NCBI GenBank assembly: GCA_017392525.1
Contig: JAFOVD010000006.1
Coordinates: 62,001 to 126,000 of the forward strand
Direction of reading: 5' to 3'
Origin: Lachnospiraceae bacterium
GTDB lineage: Bacteria > Bacillota > Clostridia > Lachnospirales > Lachnospiraceae
Length of the DNA: 64,000 nucleotides
A program made the position numbers and the translations under genes. Under the pieces are notes generated by a model. It saw nothing but the letters and a program-made list of their open reading frames with translations, had not been told where the DNA came from and made no database searches. This document shows positions 44,697-53,629 of the stretch, in pieces; the first letter of the stretch is position 1, and the number at the start of each line of letters is the position of its first letter.

Positions 44697-46315
44697 TCTT
44701 CTTCCTTTGGGAAACCTAAAACTTTTCGAGCCTCGTCATATTTTCCTGCTCGAAGAAGATCCGTTGTCCTTATCTCAATATCAATTCTCTGCTTTTCAGC
44801 TTCAAAAATATCGCTTGAGAAATAGTTCTTATAGATAGATTTACGATAAGCACGTCCGCTCATCTCGCGGATTGTGCCATCTTCTATCTGAATAATACGG
44901 TCTGCAGTCGAAGCAACCGCAAATAAATCATGTGTAACCATTAACACCGTTCCAGGATACTGCTTAACCGCCTTTTCCAATGCAATCTGCGCATATACAT
45001 CCAAATGACTTGTCGGTTCATCCAAAAGTAATGCACGATGTGCTGTCTCACATAATTTCTGAATCTGAGCCATATTCCGCTCTCCACCAGAGAGTTTAAG
45101 TTTCTCATCGGATTCTACAATCTGACGGAAATATCCAACTTCTCCAGGGGTCTTAGAATCTAACATCTCATAGAGATCTCGAAGCATACTGGACTTTCCT
45201 GTACCATTGGTTCCCACCAGCGCTACCTTTTCCCCTGGTTCCACATGGAATGAAATATCTTTAAGCAGTGGCTCCTGTCCATCATATGCCAATGTATAAT
45301 TCTCCACTTCTATTTCTAGTGGCGATACCACCGCTTCCATCTCATCTGACTCTGGAAATGCCAGCGTAAAGTCGTGGTTATGTTCCTCCAAAAATGGATC
45401 ATCTCCACGCATCTTCTTCAAACGTTCAATATAAGTCGCTCTGGCCTTAAGCTGCTTTCCATACTTGGATTCAGCTGTCATTTCCGCCAATCCCTGAATC
45501 TTCTCTACCAGCGCTTCCTGCTTTTCGATAAATTCATCAAAATCACGAACATGTTCGAAAATCTGAATCTTTGTCTCAAGCATCCACTTATTGTATTCCG
45601 GAAATGTTCCCGGGAATTCGCGGATAGACTTATTCTCAATATCCCAGATTTTGTCAAAACACTGCGTTAATAACAGTCTATTATGCGTAATTGTAAGGAG
45701 CGTTCCTTCATAACTGTTAATCAATTTAATCAAGGCCACAAGATTTTCAAAATCAAGGAACACATCCGGCTCATCCATAATCAGAAGCTGTGGTTTCAGG
45801 AGCATATTTCTCATTACAAAAAGAAGTTTATACTCTCCACCACTCAACTGATCAATCCTATGATCCGCCAAATCAGTCAGCCCTGCTGCCGCCAGTTCCT
45901 TAGCGATATTCGTCTCATAATTATATCCGTCAATCGCTTCGATTTCGTCACAAACTTTCTGATATTCCTGGAAAAGATTATCCAGATCTTCTGCCTCAGC
46001 CATCTTGGCAGTCAATTCATCCGCACGTTGTAATATTTCAACGAATGGTTTTGCCAGAAATTCTGTTACCGTTCCATCCGATGTCTCATGCTCCACAAAC
46101 TGGCTGATATAGCCGATTCTCAGATTCTTTGGTCGACGAATCAATCCTTCATATGTATAGCGTTCCTCATGCAGCAACAGATTAATCAAGGTACTTTTAC
46201 CCGACCCATTACTACCAATTAAAACGGTATGGTCCCCCATTTCCAGCTCTATATTTATATCTTCATACAGGTCCTTCCCCGGAAAACCAAATGAAAAATC
46301 TTCAAATTTAATCAA
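44693..46315 (-). CDS. ABC-F family ATPase
   Basis: A 540-aa soluble protein with two ABC cassettes and no membrane part. The first has Walker A GSNGSGKST (about 34-42) and LSGGEYKLL. The second has GTNGTGKSS (about 360-368), LSGGERNMA and LLLDEPTSHLD. The linker between the cassettes (about 225-325) is alpha-helical with charged residues, as expected for the P-site tRNA interaction motif. ABC-F proteins act on ribosomes: some relieve stalls, others protect from antibiotics. It ends in KVLGFPKEED. It follows the NifX-FKBP region upstream on the same strand and converges on the two-component operon. Confidence 0.9.
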   Translation of the reverse strand: MIKFEDFSFGFPGKDLYEDINIELEMGDHTVLIGSNGSGKSTLINLLLHEERYTYEGLIRRPKNLRIGYISQFVEHETSDGTVTEFLAKPFVEILQRADELTAKMAEAEDLDNLFQEYQKVCDEIEAIDGYNYETNIAKELAAAGLTDLADHRIDQLSGGEYKLLFVMRNMLLKPQLLIMDEPDVFLDFENLVALIKLINSYEGTLLTITHNRLLLTQCFDKIWDIENKSIREFPGTFPEYNKWMLETKIQIFEHVRDFDEFIEKQEALVEKIQGLAEMTAESKYGKQLKARATYIERLKKMRGDDPFLEEHNHDFTLAFPESDEMEAVVSPLEIEVENYTLAYDGQEPLLKDISFHVEPGEKVALVGTNGTGKSSMLRDLYEMLDSKTPGEVGYFRQIVESDEKLKLSGGERNMAQIQKLCETAHRALLLDEPTSHLDVYAQIALEKAVKQYPGTVLMVTHDLFAVASTADRIIQIEDGTIREMSGRAYRKSIYKNYFSSDIFEAEKQRIDIEIRTTDLLRAGKYDEARKVLGFPKEED

Positions 46316-46351
46316 ACTCTTACCTCATTCTAGGAAATGTATCCGCCGCGA

Positions 46352-47263
46352 TTATTCTGCAACCTCAACTAACTCTATGTCAAAATTTAAGGCCTTTCCT
46401 GCCATCTGATGATTTGCATCAAATGTAACCGTCTTATCATTCTTTGCCATAACAACAACTGGGAACTGACGTCCCATGCCATCTTCCAATACGATTCTCT
46501 GGTCTACTTCCAGATTTTCCGAACCAGGCATATCCTCAATATCAATTACAATTAAAGCCTGTGGATCACGCTCTCCATATGCATCCTGTGGTTCCAGATG
46601 GATGCTTCTCTTCTCTCCAACTTCCATCTCAACTACAGTCTTATCAAATCCAGGGATCATCATTCCAACGCCCGCAATAAACTCCAATGGCTCTCCTCTG
46701 TCGTAAGAAGAGTCAAACTTCTCACCATCATCAAATGTTCCAGTATAATGTGCCTTAACAGCTTTGCCTGCGTTCTTACCTTCATATATAACTGTCATCT
46801 CATGGCTTCCACAACCGCCGCAGCCGCCACAGCCACATGAAGAATCTTCGTCACTTCCACAGCCGCAGCCGCAGCCTTCTTCCTCTTCATCATGGTGTCC
46901 GCAACCGCATCCTTCACCTTCGTTATGACTGTGATGGTCGCAATTTACACCCTCAGATGTAAGTGTACCTACAAGATAAGATGCTACTGCAGCATCTGCA
47001 TCGCCCTGTGCTCCGGAGAACACCATAACTCCACCTGCAGAGAGTGCAGACTGTGCTCCTGCGCCCATTCCACCACAAATCAGTACTTCTACACCGTTCT
47101 CAACAAGTACTGATGCCATTGCATCATGTCCATGGGCGCCCCCAGCTGATAACATCTCTGTCGCTACTATTTCTCCATTTTCGATACTGTAGATTTTAAA
47201 TTCATTTGCATGTCCAAAATGCTGAAAGATCTCTCCATTATCATAAACTACCGCTAATTTCAT
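46352..47263 (-). CDS. NifX/DinB-like domain + Cys/His-rich linker + FKBP peptidyl-prolyl isomerase
   Basis: A 303-aa fusion. Residues 1-107 match the NifX/NifB dinitrogenase iron-molybdenum cofactor domain (MKLAVVYDNGEIFQHFGHANEFKIYSIENGEI, LICGGMGAGAQSAL). Residues 108-154 are a linker with 10 Cys and 6 His in CGCG and HHSH clusters. Residues about 157-303 are a SlyD-type FKBP domain (VKAHYTGTFDDGEKFDSSYDRGEPLEFIAGVGMMIPGFD). SlyD proteins bind nickel through a metal tail and act as chaperones. Here the metal-binding part sits between two domains. I chose the ATG at 47263 because AAAGGA lies upstream. A metallochaperone role is inferred. Confidence 0.88.
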   Translation of the reverse strand: MKLAVVYDNGEIFQHFGHANEFKIYSIENGEIVATEMLSAGGAHGHDAMASVLVENGVEVLICGGMGAGAQSALSAGGVMVFSGAQGDADAAVASYLVGTLTSEGVNCDHHSHNEGEGCGCGHHDEEEEGCGCGCGSDEDSSCGCGGCGGCGSHEMTVIYEGKNAGKAVKAHYTGTFDDGEKFDSSYDRGEPLEFIAGVGMMIPGFDKTVVEMEVGEKRSIHLEPQDAYGERDPQALIVIDIEDMPGSENLEVDQRIVLEDGMGRQFPVVVMAKNDKTVTFDANHQMAGKALNFDIELVEVAE

Positions 47264-47287
47264 ATTTAGTAATCCTTTCGTTTTCAT

Positions 47288-49045
47288 TTATAAATCGCTG
47301 CAAACCTGATTTTTTCCATTTGATTTTGCACGATATAAGAGACTATCCACTCTTTTAATTGTCTCCATCACACTTTCTGCCTTACGGTGACTAGTCACGC
47401 CGACGCTAATTGTGATTCGTCCGGCCATATTTCCACCTGAATTTACCATATCTCTACGAATATTTTCCGCAATTTGTTTTGCTTCAGAATCTGTGTATTC
47501 AGGCAGAAGAATCATAAATTCTTCGCCACCCCATCTTCCTACTTCAACATTTCTCAATGCCTTTATCTGATATGTCAAATACTTCGCCATTGAACGAAGT
47601 GTCTGATCTCCCTCCTGATGACCAAAATTATCATTTACCATCTTAAAGTCATCTACATCGATCATAATCAGATGCCATTTCTTATTCACATTCTCCAAGC
47701 GTTCATCTGTCTCATAGATAATTCGCTCTATTGCTCCTCGATTCAGCAAGCCCGTTAAAGCATCATGAGATGCATTATGAAGCATCTCATTTAATTGTTC
47801 ATTTTTCTCCATCAACTCTTCTGTAATCGTATTGATAAAAATGGCCAGTCTTGCTGTTATTGGCATATTCGCATCATCTGTTAACGTATCTATGGTCACG
47901 TCAGTTCTAGGAATTGCAACACCTTCACGCATCGCAACCGTAACGATGGACAGATTGTTCAATAACGTAATGCGTTTATATCTCATTATCTCCCCAAGAG
48001 CACTGAAGCCTGCAGTTGTTACAAATTTTGACATCTCAGAAACTTCTAGATTCGCTTTATCTCCCCAAAACAGCATACGTCCCATACAATTAAATATAGT
48101 GACAACCTGCGGCGAAAAATCTTTCACCTCCAACTCTGTTCGCTTTGTATGTTCGAAAATGCGTCGTGGATCCCCATAAGCAATTCGCACATCACTTCCT
48201 CTAGGAATATTTGAAGACATTAAGATTGAGCCATCCTCATATACTGCTTTTGCATGACGAATATACTTCGTCTCTTCATCAACCTGAACCTCCCAAGGGA
48301 ACTCCAGTGCATTATAAAAGAATCTCTCATCCTTTTGGATATGAAGATAATGATTATATACATCATAAGCCGGTTTTCCGTCTAACTCGTAAACAACCGC
48401 TCCTTCTGACTTTGTTACTTTTAGTGGATATCCGATAGGTTTCCACCCAAACATCCGATTCGTCTGGATATGCAAATCCTTACCAATGTAAAATGCAAAG
48501 GCGGTACCATCTGCAATATAATCCGAGTCATCTGCAAACACAAAAGACTGCTGAACGTCGTCACCTACCGCCACGCCACCAAATAGCTCTATTTCTTCTG
48601 GAAGTGCATCCAGAATCGCACCTACAGTTTCCAGTCTCTCATATCTAGCATTGGTAAGCACCTCTATACCTTTCAGATTTTGAACAGATTCTAATCTCTC
48701 AAGAAGGTCTGCTGCATCCTCTAAATCTCGTTCCTCATCACAATAGGCCATAACTTCGACACGACTATCCGGATCATCAAATAAAGTAAGCGTAACCACC
48801 AACTGATTACTTCGCATATGTCCATCGACAATCTCACCCGTAGCAGAGCAACCTATTACCGGTACCCCGGGAACCTCTTGCATTAACACCTTTCTCACAT
48901 CTGCCAAATCATCTTTTATATCTTTTCTGTCATAAGGCGCATATATATGAAACAGCGCAGCGCAATTGCTCTTCTGAACATCCTCTGCCCAATTTCGAAT
49001 TGTAATCATAAAATTTTCATCTACTGCAGTTTGTAGTAATTTCAT
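47288..49045 (-). CDS. FIST-domain diguanylate cyclase
   Basis: A 585-aa soluble protein. FIST_N (about 20-200) has CAALFHIYAPYDRKD, VPVIGCSATGEIVDGHM and ELFGGVAVGDD. FIST_C (about 205-395) has DGKPAYDVYNHYLH and PQVVTIFNCMGRMLFWG. A helix leads into a GGDEF domain (about 420-585), with HDALTGLLNRG, DVDDFKMVNDNFGHQEGD and the active site GGEEF at 506-510. The residue set at the inhibitory position is RNVE rather than RxxD. The protein should make c-di-GMP in response to a FIST ligand. A NifX-FKBP gene starts 24 nt downstream. A second, GGDEF-free FIST protein is encoded at 15565-16662. Confidence 0.92.
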   Translation of the reverse strand: MKLLQTAVDENFMITIRNWAEDVQKSNCAALFHIYAPYDRKDIKDDLADVRKVLMQEVPGVPVIGCSATGEIVDGHMRSNQLVVTLTLFDDPDSRVEVMAYCDEERDLEDAADLLERLESVQNLKGIEVLTNARYERLETVGAILDALPEEIELFGGVAVGDDVQQSFVFADDSDYIADGTAFAFYIGKDLHIQTNRMFGWKPIGYPLKVTKSEGAVVYELDGKPAYDVYNHYLHIQKDERFFYNALEFPWEVQVDEETKYIRHAKAVYEDGSILMSSNIPRGSDVRIAYGDPRRIFEHTKRTELEVKDFSPQVVTIFNCMGRMLFWGDKANLEVSEMSKFVTTAGFSALGEIMRYKRITLLNNLSIVTVAMREGVAIPRTDVTIDTLTDDANMPITARLAIFINTITEELMEKNEQLNEMLHNASHDALTGLLNRGAIERIIYETDERLENVNKKWHLIMIDVDDFKMVNDNFGHQEGDQTLRSMAKYLTYQIKALRNVEVGRWGGEEFMILLPEYTDSEAKQIAENIRRDMVNSGGNMAGRITISVGVTSHRKAESVMETIKRVDSLLYRAKSNGKNQVCSDL

Positions 49046-49155
49046 TTAACAATCTCCAACAATTAATACATCCTAACTCTATATATTCTACTACGTATCA
49101 ACAGTATATGCATCTAACTTTTTTATAAAATATTCTTTGTATCTTCATCTTTTCA

Positions 49156-49183
49156 TTGACTTTCGTCGAAAATATGATAGGAT
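49156..49183 (+). promoter_or_regulatory. Promoter of tRNA-Pro
   Basis: TTGACT (49156-49161), a 16-nt spacer and TAGGAT (49178-49183) lie 31 nt before the tRNA. A TTGTCGC/GCGACAA hairpin (49188-49211) forms the precursor leader. Confidence 0.5.
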
Positions 49184-49214
49184 ATTACTTGTCGCGAAAA
49201 CTTGCGACAACAAT

Positions 49215-49289
49215 CGGGGTGTGGCTCAGCTTGGCTAGAGCACCTGGTTTGGGACCAGGGGGTCGCAGGTTCGAATCCTGTCACCCCGA
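49215..49289 (+). tRNA. tRNA-Pro (anticodon UGG)
   Basis: The cloverleaf is complete. The acceptor stem is CGGGGTG/CACCCCG, the D arm GCTC/GAGC, and the anticodon stem CCTGG/CCAGG with loop TTTGGGA (TGG at 49250-49252). The T arm is GCAGG-TTCGAAT-CCTGT. The discriminator is A289. The CCA end is not encoded and must be added after transcription. Wobble U34 would read CCA, CCG and other Pro codons. Confidence 0.97.
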
Positions 49290-49297
49290 CGATATCA

Positions 49298-49341
49298 AAA
49301 GCCACGAGATGGATTTTCATTTCCACCTCGTGGCTTTTTTA
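49298..49341 (+). terminator. Rho-independent terminator of tRNA-Pro
   Basis: The stem AAAGCCACGAG/CTCGTGGCTTT is followed by T6. It begins nine bases after the tRNA. Confidence 0.93.
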
Positions 49342-49411
49342 ATTCTTTCATTCTTTCTTAGAAACTCATTTTTTAATGAAAGCGAAAAGTCCATTGATTT
49401 TACTAACCTTC

Positions 49412-49969
49412 TTAAATATTTGATAAGTTACATATCATATTTATTTCATCCCGATATGTCCCATCCTTTAATTTGAACGCCCTTGGTGTACGTCCATATT
49501 CCTTGAACCCTAATTTCTTATAAAGTGAAAATGCATTTGCATTATCCTCAAATACTCCCAACTCCAACTGCTCAAACCCCAGTTCTTTGGCTTTATCAAT
49601 TGCTCGCTCCAATAGCATTGTCCCCAGGCCTTGACCCACATATTCTTGCAGAATTGCAATTCCCAAACCACATCGATGTCGATACTTTATTTTGTCACTT
49701 ATCCCGGAAATCGAGCAATTGCCAACCACCTTATCTCCATCAAATACTGTAAACCAAACTGTTTTATCCGACTCCAAACTCTTTCGTAATATCTCCTTCT
49801 CCTCTTCCAAATCCAGCCTAACTTCTTCTGGATAACAAATAAGAAAATACGTCTCTTCTGCAGTTCTTCTGATATATTCCAACATCGCTTCTGCATCTAA
49901 TTCATCAACTGATCGCATTAATAATTCTCGTCCATCTCTTAAGTGTAATCTTTCTTCTTGTATTCTCAT
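49412..49969 (-). CDS. GNAT family N-acetyltransferase
   Basis: A 185-aa acetyltransferase. It has TVWFTVFDGDKVVGNCSISG, CGLGIAILQEYVGQGLGTMLLERAIDKAKELG (the acetyl-CoA loop Q-x-x-G-x-G/A in the form EYVGQGLG) and LGVFEDNANAFSLYKKLGFKEYGRTPRAFKL. The pattern looks like RimJ/YkkB-type GNATs that act on ribosomal proteins or amines; the substrate is unknown. I chose the ATG at 49969 because GGAGG lies 5 nt upstream; a GTG four codons earlier is the alternative. Confidence 0.87.
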   Translation of the reverse strand: MRIQEERLHLRDGRELLMRSVDELDAEAMLEYIRRTAEETYFLICYPEEVRLDLEEEKEILRKSLESDKTVWFTVFDGDKVVGNCSISGISDKIKYRHRCGLGIAILQEYVGQGLGTMLLERAIDKAKELGFEQLELGVFEDNANAFSLYKKLGFKEYGRTPRAFKLKDGTYRDEINMICNLSNI

Positions 49970-50076
49970 GCCAGCCTCCACACATCTGTAATCTTTCTTT
50001 TAGTTAACAACTATTACAAATATAGTTAACCTCCTCATTATTTGCAAATCATTTTTTATGCAACACTTTCAGATAT

Positions 50077-50111
50077 ACAAAAAAGGCTGCAATATGAAAA
50101 TCGCAGCCTTT
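50077..50111 (-). terminator. Rho-independent terminator of the DUF554 gene
   Basis: The stem AAAGGCTGC/GCAGCCTTT is followed on the minus strand by a T run (TTTTTTGT). Confidence 0.88.
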
Positions 50112-50138
50112 GTATTCATCCCATAAGTCTTCTTCGTC

Positions 50139-50855
50139 TTATAAAAATGTTGTCCATATCCAGCTTATCGGCATAACCAGTATCATTGCCGGAATCATAT
50201 CCGCTGTAGGAAACATCTTAACCTTAATCATTCGAAATCCTGTTGCAAGTAATAACACACCACCACACGCCTCAAAATCGCCAATCATTGCTGGTGTAGT
50301 CAATGGATAGATGAATCCTGCCAAAAGATATAAAATCATAAAGATAATAACCTGTGGAACTGCAATTGCAGATACTACTGCGCCAAGCAGACAAGCGAAT
50401 ATAATTGCTGTAAAGAAATCTAGAATAGACTTAGAAATCAATATCGTATGATCGCCCGTCATTCCTTCCACAATTGACCCATAGATTCCCGTTCCACTTG
50501 CACAAAAGAGCACAATAATCGTAATCAGTGTCGCTTTAAACTCTTCCTCCGAAATATCGGATTCTTTTCTGGTAATAAATTTAGAAACTATTTTTTCCAT
50601 CTGGCTACAAAGCAGTGCCACTTTATCTCCAAAATGAATCGCAAGCCCGATTGCAGTCCCCACTACAACTGAGAAGATAACTGCAGGCATATTCTCCATC
50701 TGTGTGATTGTACTGATTCCCATCGTCATAGCACAAGCACCAAATATCATATTGAGCTTTTCCTTAAAATCAAGACTCAGCTTATGTCCGGCAATAGTAC
50801 CAACAACACCACCTAACATAACAGATAAAACATTAATCATAATTCCAATTGGCAT
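50139..50855 (-). CDS. DUF554 (YdfK) family membrane protein
   Basis: A 238-aa membrane protein with seven or so helices. The family pattern is seen: IGIMINVLSVMLGGVVGTIAGHKL at the start, CAMTMGISTITQM, and FEACGGVLLLATGFRMIKVKMFPTADMIPAM near the end. The function of DUF554 is not established; it is listed as a possible transporter. I chose the ATG at 50855 because GGAGG lies 6 nt upstream. A terminator hairpin sits directly before the ribosome site, so this gene may be read only by transcripts that escape termination. Confidence 0.85.
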   Translation of the reverse strand: MPIGIMINVLSVMLGGVVGTIAGHKLSLDFKEKLNMIFGACAMTMGISTITQMENMPAVIFSVVVGTAIGLAIHFGDKVALLCSQMEKIVSKFITRKESDISEEEFKATLITIIVLFCASGTGIYGSIVEGMTGDHTILISKSILDFFTAIIFACLLGAVVSAIAVPQVIIFMILYLLAGFIYPLTTPAMIGDFEACGGVLLLATGFRMIKVKMFPTADMIPAMILVMPISWIWTTFL

Positions 50856-50868
50856 AATAATCCTCCAT

Positions 50869-50901
50869 AAAAAAAGAAGGCTTTCAATATTCTTGAAAGC
50901 C
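50869..50901 (-). terminator. lysS terminator abutting the DUF554 ribosome site
   Basis: The stem GGCTTTCAA/TTGAAAGCC with a 5-nt loop is followed on the minus strand by TTCTTTTTTT. It then leads directly into GGAGG and the ATG of the DUF554 gene. Confidence 0.88.
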
Positions 50902-50991
50902 CCCATTTATATTTCTATATTATTTTTCAAAATATATCGATAATCCCATCCTCATAACCCTAGGATTACAAGAAACTAAAGCCACTAGTTA

Positions 50992-52995
50992 TTAGTAAAG
51001 CTTAGCACCTGCAGGAATGTGATTATCTACCATAAGAAGGTGAAGTTCTTCTTCTTCAGAATCCTTCTTATTATTTACTGCAGAAAGTAACATACCGCAT
51101 GACTCAATTCCCATCATAGCTCTTGGTGGGAGGTTTGTAATTGCGATTAATGTCTTTCCAATTAATTCTTCCGGTTCATAGTAAGCATGAATTCCGGAGA
51201 GAATCGTACGATCTGTACCGGTTCCATCATCAAGAGTAAACTGAAGTAACTTCTTAGACTTAGGAACCGCAACACAATCCTTAACCTTTACAGCACGGAA
51301 GTCTGATTTAGAGAATGTTTCGAAATCAACAGCTTCTTCGAATAAAGGTTCAATTGCAACATTGCTGAAATCAATCTTTGCATTTGGTGTAAAGAATCCA
51401 TTGTTATCTCCAGCAGTTGCTGTTGATACAGATTCTTCCTTATCACCATCAAGTGACTTCATTGTCGGGAACAATAATACATCACGGATAGCAGGACTAT
51501 CTGTTAAAAGCATTACTAAACGGTCGATACCGTATCCGATACCACCTGTTGGTGGCATACCGATTTCCAACGCATTCATGAAATCTTCATCTGTATGATT
51601 TGCTTCTTCATCACCAAGATCAGCAAGACGATCCTGTTCTGCAAATCTTTCTCTCTGATCGATTGGATCATTTAACTCAGAATATGCATTACACATCTCA
51701 CGACCATAGATATATAACTCAAATCGCTCAACCTTTGTAGGGTCAGATGGCTTCTTCTTTGTCAATGGGCTGATTTCAACCGGATGATCAATGATGAATG
51801 TTGGCTGAATCATCTTCTCTTCACATGTTTCTTCGAAGAAGAGATTTAAGATATCACCCACCTTATGATGTTCTTCATAAGGAATCTTGTGTTCATCAGC
51901 AACTTTTCTTGCCTCTTCAATTGTAGAAATCTGGTCAAAGTCCACACCAGTCTCTTCCTTGACAGCATCTGTCATAGAAAGTCTACGGAAAGGCTTACCC
52001 AGATCAATCTCTGTTCCCTGGTAAGTAATAGTTGTTGTGCCACAAACCTTTTCAGCAAGATAACGGAACATAGACTCTGTAAGTTCCATCATTCCTTCAT
52101 AATCGGTATATGCCTGATATAATTCCATCAGTGTAAATTCTGGGTTATGGCGTGTGTCTACACCCTCGTTACGGAATACACGACCGATTTCGTATACTCT
52201 TTCCATACCACCGACAATCAGTCTCTTCAGATATAATTCAAGAGAAATACGAAGCTTAACATCTTCATCCAATGAATTATAATGTGTTTCAAATGGTCTA
52301 GCTGCTGCACCACCTGCATTATGTACAAGCATTGGTGTTTCAACTTCCATGAAATCTCTTCCGTCAAGGAAGTTTCTGATTTCCTTGAGAATCTGAGATC
52401 TCTTAACAAATGTATCCTTTACTTCCGGATTCATAATTAAATCAACATATCTCTGACGATATCTTGTATCTGTATCTGTAAGACCGTGGAACTTCTCTGG
52501 AAGAATCTGAAGACTCTTTGTAAGAAGTGTAACTTCCTTTGCATGTACAGACACTTCACCTGTCTTTGTGCGGAATACAAATCCCTTGATACCAAGGATA
52601 TCACCCATATCGAACTTCTTGAATCTAGCATATGCCTCTTCACCGAGATCATTTCTAGTGATATAAATCTGCATATCACCCTTTAAGTCACGGATATTTG
52701 CAAAACTTGCCTTACCCATAACACGCTTGAACATCATACGTCCAGCAAGTGTGACTACCTTGCCTTCCGGAATGTCCTTAAGATCTACAACTACAGCCTT
52801 ACCTTCTTCATCAACAGGTGGCTCAAATTCTAACTCTTCGAAGTTCACACGAATATCATTTGTGTGATGTGTTACGTCAAACTTTGTAATAACAAAAGGA
52901 TCTAATCCCTCCTGACGTAATGTCTCTAACTTATCACGACGAATCTGAAGAAGCTGTTCCTGCTGTCCGCCGTTCTTATTATTCTGATTTGCCAT
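50992..52995 (-). CDS. lysS: Lysyl-tRNA synthetase class II with C-terminal tRNA-binding domain
   Basis: A 667-aa class II enzyme that charges tRNA-Lys. The N-terminal OB fold (about 60-160) has [33 protein letters not shown]. The catalytic core has motif 2 [25 protein letters not shown] and motif 3 [14 protein letters not shown]. The last 110 or so residues (about 556-667) are an extra tRNA-binding domain of the Trbp111/EMAP type, with [37 protein letters not shown] and [10 protein letters not shown]. LysRS in E. coli lacks it. It follows greA by 16 nt, so they share an mRNA. Confidence 0.95.
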   Translation of the reverse strand: MANQNNKNGGQQEQLLQIRRDKLETLRQEGLDPFVITKFDVTHHTNDIRVNFEELEFEPPVDEEGKAVVVDLKDIPEGKVVTLAGRMMFKRVMGKASFANIRDLKGDMQIYITRNDLGEEAYARFKKFDMGDILGIKGFVFRTKTGEVSVHAKEVTLLTKSLQILPEKFHGLTDTDTRYRQRYVDLIMNPEVKDTFVKRSQILKEIRNFLDGRDFMEVETPMLVHNAGGAAARPFETHYNSLDEDVKLRISLELYLKRLIVGGMERVYEIGRVFRNEGVDTRHNPEFTLMELYQAYTDYEGMMELTESMFRYLAEKVCGTTTITYQGTEIDLGKPFRRLSMTDAVKEETGVDFDQISTIEEARKVADEHKIPYEEHHKVGDILNLFFEETCEEKMIQPTFIIDHPVEISPLTKKKPSDPTKVERFELYIYGREMCNAYSELNDPIDQRERFAEQDRLADLGDEEANHTDEDFMNALEIGMPPTGGIGYGIDRLVMLLTDSPAIRDVLLFPTMKSLDGDKEESVSTATAGDNNGFFTPNAKIDFSNVAIEPLFEEAVDFETFSKSDFRAVKVKDCVAVPKSKKLLQFTLDDGTGTDRTILSGIHAYYEPEELIGKTLIAITNLPPRAMMGIESCGMLLSAVNNKKDSEEEELHLLMVDNHIPAGAKLY

Positions 52996-53011
52996 TTCTA
53001 CTTCCTTCTAT

Positions 53012-53497
53012 CTATGCGTTTGGTCTGGTTACTTCCAGAATCTTGTACTGAAGTTCTCCCATTTCTGTTTCAACAGTAACAGTATCACCAACCTTAGCAC
53101 CCTTAAGTGCCTGACCAAGTGGTGATTCATTGGAAATCTTACCCTTTAAACTGTTAGCCTCTGTAGAACCTACAATTTTATAATCAAGTTCTTCATCATA
53201 CTCTACATCAAGTACTTTTACAGAACATCCAATACCAACGGAGTCCTTATCTGTATCTTCATCCAGAACAACTTCTGCGTTCTTCAGGATCAGCTCGATC
53301 TCTTCGATACGAGCTTCGATATCTCTCTGCTCATCCTTCGCAGCATCATATTCAGCGTTTTCGGACAAATCGCCCTGTGCTCTAGCTTCTTTAAGCTTCT
53401 CAGCAACCTCTTTACGCTTTACAACTTTAAGATTCTGTAATTCGTCCTCTAACTGTTTTAATCCTTCGTATGTTAACAGATTTTTCTTTGCTTCCAT
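53012..53497 (-). CDS. greA: Transcription elongation factor GreA
   Basis: A 161-aa GreA. The N-terminal coiled coil carries LSENAEYDAAKDEQRDIEARI, with the conserved acidic tip residues that stimulate RNA cleavage in backtracked RNA polymerase. The C-terminal FKBP-like fold (about 85-158) has SPLGQALKGAKVGDTVTV. I chose the ATG at 53497, which gives the usual length, with AAAGGG upstream; a TTG start nine codons earlier is less likely. lysS follows 16 nt later. Confidence 0.95.
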   Translation of the reverse strand: MEAKKNLLTYEGLKQLEDELQNLKVVKRKEVAEKLKEARAQGDLSENAEYDAAKDEQRDIEARIEEIELILKNAEVVLDEDTDKDSVGIGCSVKVLDVEYDEELDYKIVGSTEANSLKGKISNESPLGQALKGAKVGDTVTVETEMGELQYKILEVTRPNA

Positions 53498-53629
53498 GAT
53501 CAATTGCCAACCCTTTCTTTTCAATTCATAATTCTTTAGCTCAGTGGTTTACTAAAACTCCCCAGAGAGCAATCGCTATATTATAGTCTAAATCCCTTGA
53601 TTTTGTCAAGATTTTAGCCTATTTGCGCC

